A stretch of 6,740 nucleotides of DNA. It comes from Betaproteobacteria bacterium. GTDB lineage: Bacteria; Pseudomonadota; Gammaproteobacteria; Burkholderiales; SG8-39. The first letter of the stretch is position 1. Each line of letters begins with the position of its first letter. Below, in pieces: positions 5,014-6,740 of this stretch. The notes under the pieces are model-generated. The model searched no databases, was not told where the DNA came from, and worked only from the letters and a program-made list of their open reading frames with translations. The DNA is taken from the NCBI GenBank assembly GCA_029865405.1, contig JAOUGZ010000147.1:1-6740 (forward strand), in the 5' to 3' direction. A program made the position numbers and the translations under genes.

Positions 5014-5762
5014 TCGCCGATGAGCCGCGCGGGCTCGCCGGTGGCGTAGGCGGCTTCGAACGCATCGATGCTCGCCGCCACCGCGTCGCCGAACGGCAAT
5101 TCCTCGTAGGCGCGGTTCAGGCGCTTTTGCGCGCGAATCGCCTCGGCGCCGCCCGCGAGGATTGCGTCCAGAGCATGGTCTACCTCGGCGTCCAGCGCCG
5201 GCGCCGCCACCACGCGTTCCACCAGGCCCCAGTGCAGCGCCTCGGCGGCGTCGATCAGCTCGCCCGTGAGCAGCAGCCAGCGCGCGCGCCCCGCGCCCAT
5301 CAGCCGCGGCAGCAGCGCGGCTTCGATCACCGAGGGGATGCCGAGGCGCACCTCCGGCATGCCGAAGCGCGCGTGATCGGCGGCCACCCGCAGGTCGCAG
5401 GCCGCCGCCAGTTCCAGCGCGCCGCCGATGCAGTAGCCGTTCACGCGCGCGATGACCGGGACCGGGCACTCGCGGACCGCGGTGATGCACCGGTGCAGCC
5501 GCGTGATGCCCGCGCGCGCCGTGTCGGCCGTGGCGGCGCCGAGCTCCACGACGTCGACGCCGCCCGAGAAGGCCTTTTCGCCCGCGCCAGTGAGGACCAC
5601 GGCGCGCAGCTCGGTGTCGCCGGCCAGGGCACGCATCGCTTCGGTGAGACCGAGTATCGCCGCGGCATCGAGCGCGTTCAGCTTCGCCGGGTTGTCGAGC
5701 GTGAGGCGCGCGACGCGCCCGCCGGCACGCGCTTCGAGCGCGGTGTGAATCGACGCGGGCAC
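4989..5762 (-). CDS. enoyl-CoA hydratase/isomerase family protein
   Basis: With a GTG start at 5762 the protein is 257 residues, the normal crotonase-family length; the N-terminal strand ARLTLDNPAKLNAL (18-31) fits directly. No in-frame ATG exists nearer than one deep inside the transaldolase gene. The oxyanion-hole motif AFSGGVD lies at 64-70. NGYCIGGALELAAACDL (108-124) has Glu117, and FGMPEVRLGIPS (133-144) has Glu137. These correspond to the catalytic pair Glu144 and Glu164 of rat mitochondrial hydratase, so hydration of 2-enoyl-CoA to 3-hydroxyacyl-CoA is plausible. The family includes isomerases and dehydratases, and SVIEAALLPRL replaces the common G-G-T-Q-R-L stretch, so the substrate is open. 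The start lies 4 nt after the transaldolase stop with no clear ribosome binding site, suggesting coupled expression. The 3' end overlaps the convergent small membrane protein gene. Confidence 0.92.
   Translation of the reverse strand: MPASIHTALEARAGGRVARLTLDNPAKLNALDAAAILGLTEAMRALAGDTELRAVVLTGAGEKAFSGGVDVVELGAATADTARAGITRLHRCITAVRECPVPVIARVNGYCIGGALELAAACDLRVAADHARFGMPEVRLGIPSVIEAALLPRLMGAGRARWLLLTGELIDAAEALHWGLVERVVAAPALDAEVDHALDAILAGGAEAIRAQKRLNRAYEELPFGDAVAASIDAFEAAYATGEPARLIGDYLRRRRK
4998..5010. repeat. palindrome in the convergent gene overlap
   Basis: CCTGCG and CGCAGG flank a single G, giving a compact inverted repeat within the 25 nt shared by two convergent genes. On both strands it encodes Arg-rich C-terminal codons. 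There is no T tract on either side. It could help end transcription from both sides or simply reflect Arg codons. Confidence 0.4.
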
Positions 5763-5766
5763 GCGC

Positions 5767-6726
5767 TCAGGCGGCGGCGCGCCGCTCCCCGAGAAGCGGC
5801 AGCACGAACTGCTCGAGCTTTTGCGCGTCGGCGTCGAAGCGGCGGATGCCGTCGGCGAGCTTTTCCACCGCCATCGCATCCTCGTTGTGCCGCCAGCGGT
5901 AGCTCTTCTCGTCGAGCGAGACGCGCTCCAGGGCGAGCGCCGCGGCCTGCTGCGGCGACAGACGGCGCTCGACCGCGCCCTCGGCCCGGGAGAGCTTCTC
6001 CAGCAGGTCGGGCGCGATGGTGAGCAGGTCGCAGCCGGCAAGAGCCAGGATCTGGCCGGTCTTCCTGAAGCTCGCGCCCATCACCTGCGTGGCGTAGCCG
6101 AACTTCTTGTAGTAGCCGTAGATGCGCGCGACGGACGCGACCCCGGGATCGTCCTCCAGGGCGATGTCCTCGACCTTGCGCGCCGCCTTGTGCCAGTCGT
6201 AGATGCGGCCGACGAAGGGGGAAATGAGCGTCACGCCGGCCTCGGCGCAGGCCACCGCCTGGGCGAAGGAAAAGAGCAGCGTCATGTTGCAGTGGATGCC
6301 CTCGCGCTCGAGCCGCTCGGCGGCGCGGATGCCCTCCCACGTGCTCGCCAGCTTGATCAGCACGCGCTCGCGCCCCACGCCCGCGGCCTCGTAGAGCTCG
6401 ATGAAGCGGCGCGCCTTGGCCATCGAGCCCTCGGTGTCGAAGGACAGCCGCGCGTCCACTTCGGTCGACACGCGCCCCGGCGCGTGCTTCAGGATCTCGC
6501 GCCCGAAAAGCACGCACAGCCATTCCAGGGTCGGCGCGGCGGCGCCCCGGCCCTGCGCCAGCGCCTCGTCGACGAGGGGGCGAAAGCGCGCCTCCTGCGC
6601 CGCGGCCAGCAGCAGCGAGGGGTTGGTGGTGGCGTCCTGGGGTTTCCAGCGGGCGATGGCGTCGATGTCGCCGGTGTCGGCGACGACCACGGAACACCGC
6701 TTCAAGGATTCGAGCTGGCTGGCCAT
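5767..6726 (-). CDS. tal: transaldolase (TalB type)
   Basis: Transaldolase (EC 2.2.1.2) moves a dihydroxyacetone unit between sedoheptulose 7-phosphate and glyceraldehyde 3-phosphate to give erythrose 4-phosphate and fructose 6-phosphate, in the cytoplasmic pentose phosphate pathway. The 319 residues match the length of E. coli TalB (317). VVADTGDID contains Asp17, [11 protein letters not shown] lies at 30-40 and [11 protein letters not shown] (87-97) carries Glu89 (TalB Glu96). [12 protein letters not shown] has the Schiff-base Lys125 (TalB Lys132), [12 protein letters not shown]hr149 (Thr156), ISPFVGRI Ser169 and Arg174 (Ser176, Arg181), and [11 protein letters not shown]rg221 (Arg228). All key residues are therefore present. 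ATG at 6726 is the only sensible start because the conserved ADTGD begins at residue 16. Only 14 nt upstream are in the window and show no clear ribosome binding site. The hydratase gene follows after 4 nt. Confidence 0.97.
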   Translation of the reverse strand: MASQLESLKRCSVVVADTGDIDAIARWKPQDATTNPSLLLAAAQEARFRPLVDEALAQGRGAAAPTLEWLCVLFGREILKHAPGRVSTEVDARLSFDTEGSMAKARRFIELYEAAGVGRERVLIKLASTWEGIRAAERLEREGIHCNMTLLFSFAQAVACAEAGVTLISPFVGRIYDWHKAARKVEDIALEDDPGVASVARIYGYYKKFGYATQVMGASFRKTGQILALAGCDLLTIAPDLLEKLSRAEGAVERRLSPQQAAALALERVSLDEKSYRWRHNEDAMAVEKLADGIRRFDADAQKLEQFVLPLLGERRAAA

Positions 6727-6740
6727 GCCGATAGCTTACT

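Noticed and set aside
4020..6023. A 667-codon plus-strand open frame
   Set aside because: It crosses the coiled-coil gene in another frame and runs opposite the hydratase and part of transaldolase, all well supported. The product is Arg/Ala/Pro-rich low complexity with no family features.
5763..6041. N-terminal extension of the hydratase to an ATG at 6041
   Set aside because: It would add 93 residues unlike any crotonase N-terminus, read out of phase through transaldolase. GTG at 5762 gives the normal family length.
5678..6697. A 339-codon minus-strand frame in another phase over transaldolase
   Set aside because: It is an out-of-phase shadow of transaldolase, which has all catalytic residues in its own frame.

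Overview
The window looks like chromosomal DNA from a high-GC proteobacterium, most likely a betaproteobacterium of the Burkholderiales type. The reasons are strong G/C bias at third codon positions, long open but meaningless frames opposite the real genes, a TalB-type transaldolase, and a neighbouring DUF6502/DUF5666 gene pair. The lineage call is inference from composition and family content; there is no rRNA or other marker. No tRNA, rRNA, CRISPR array, insertion sequence or phage gene was seen.

Layout. (1) Positions 1-1460, minus strand: a two-gene operon. An alpha/beta-hydrolase (645-1460) overlaps by 4 nt (ATGA) the start of an FMN-dependent alpha-hydroxy acid dehydrogenase that runs off the left edge (1-648; 216 N-terminal residues present). 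(2) Positions 1461-1605: a divergent intergenic region with a consensus -35 box and a perfect 8+8 bp dyad lying on the -10/start region of the rightward unit. (3) Positions 1606-3919, plus strand: a two-gene operon of unknown function. It encodes a DUF6502-like protein with a helix-turn-helix-like segment and, 1 nt downstream, a lipoprotein built of about six tandem DUF5666-like beta-rich units. (4) Positions 3920-4147: a 228 nt spacer with several hairpins and a TAAAAT -10-like box just upstream of the next gene. (5) Positions 4148-5013, plus strand: two overlapping genes (TGATG) for a membrane-anchored helical/coiled-coil protein and a 64-residue two-helix membrane protein, both unrecognised. 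(6) Positions 4989-6726, minus strand: transaldolase (tal) followed after 4 nt by an enoyl-CoA hydratase/isomerase with a GTG start, whose 3' end overlaps the small membrane protein gene tail to tail by 25 nt.

How the genes fit together. The hydrolase and the hydroxy-acid dehydrogenase probably act in one catabolic route: ester or C-C hydrolysis, then oxidation of a 2-hydroxy acid to a 2-oxo acid. The substrate cannot be read from sequence. Transaldolase is a housekeeping pentose-phosphate enzyme and the hydratase belongs to acyl-CoA metabolism; they are co-transcribed by position but not evidently in one pathway. The most interesting part is the central DUF6502-DUF5666 unit. It has its own strong-looking promoter, an operator-like dyad, a possibly leaderless GTG start, and a predicted surface or periplasmic repeat lipoprotein whose gene is coupled to a putative DNA-binding protein. 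No known defence or mobile system is recognisable, and I do not claim one.
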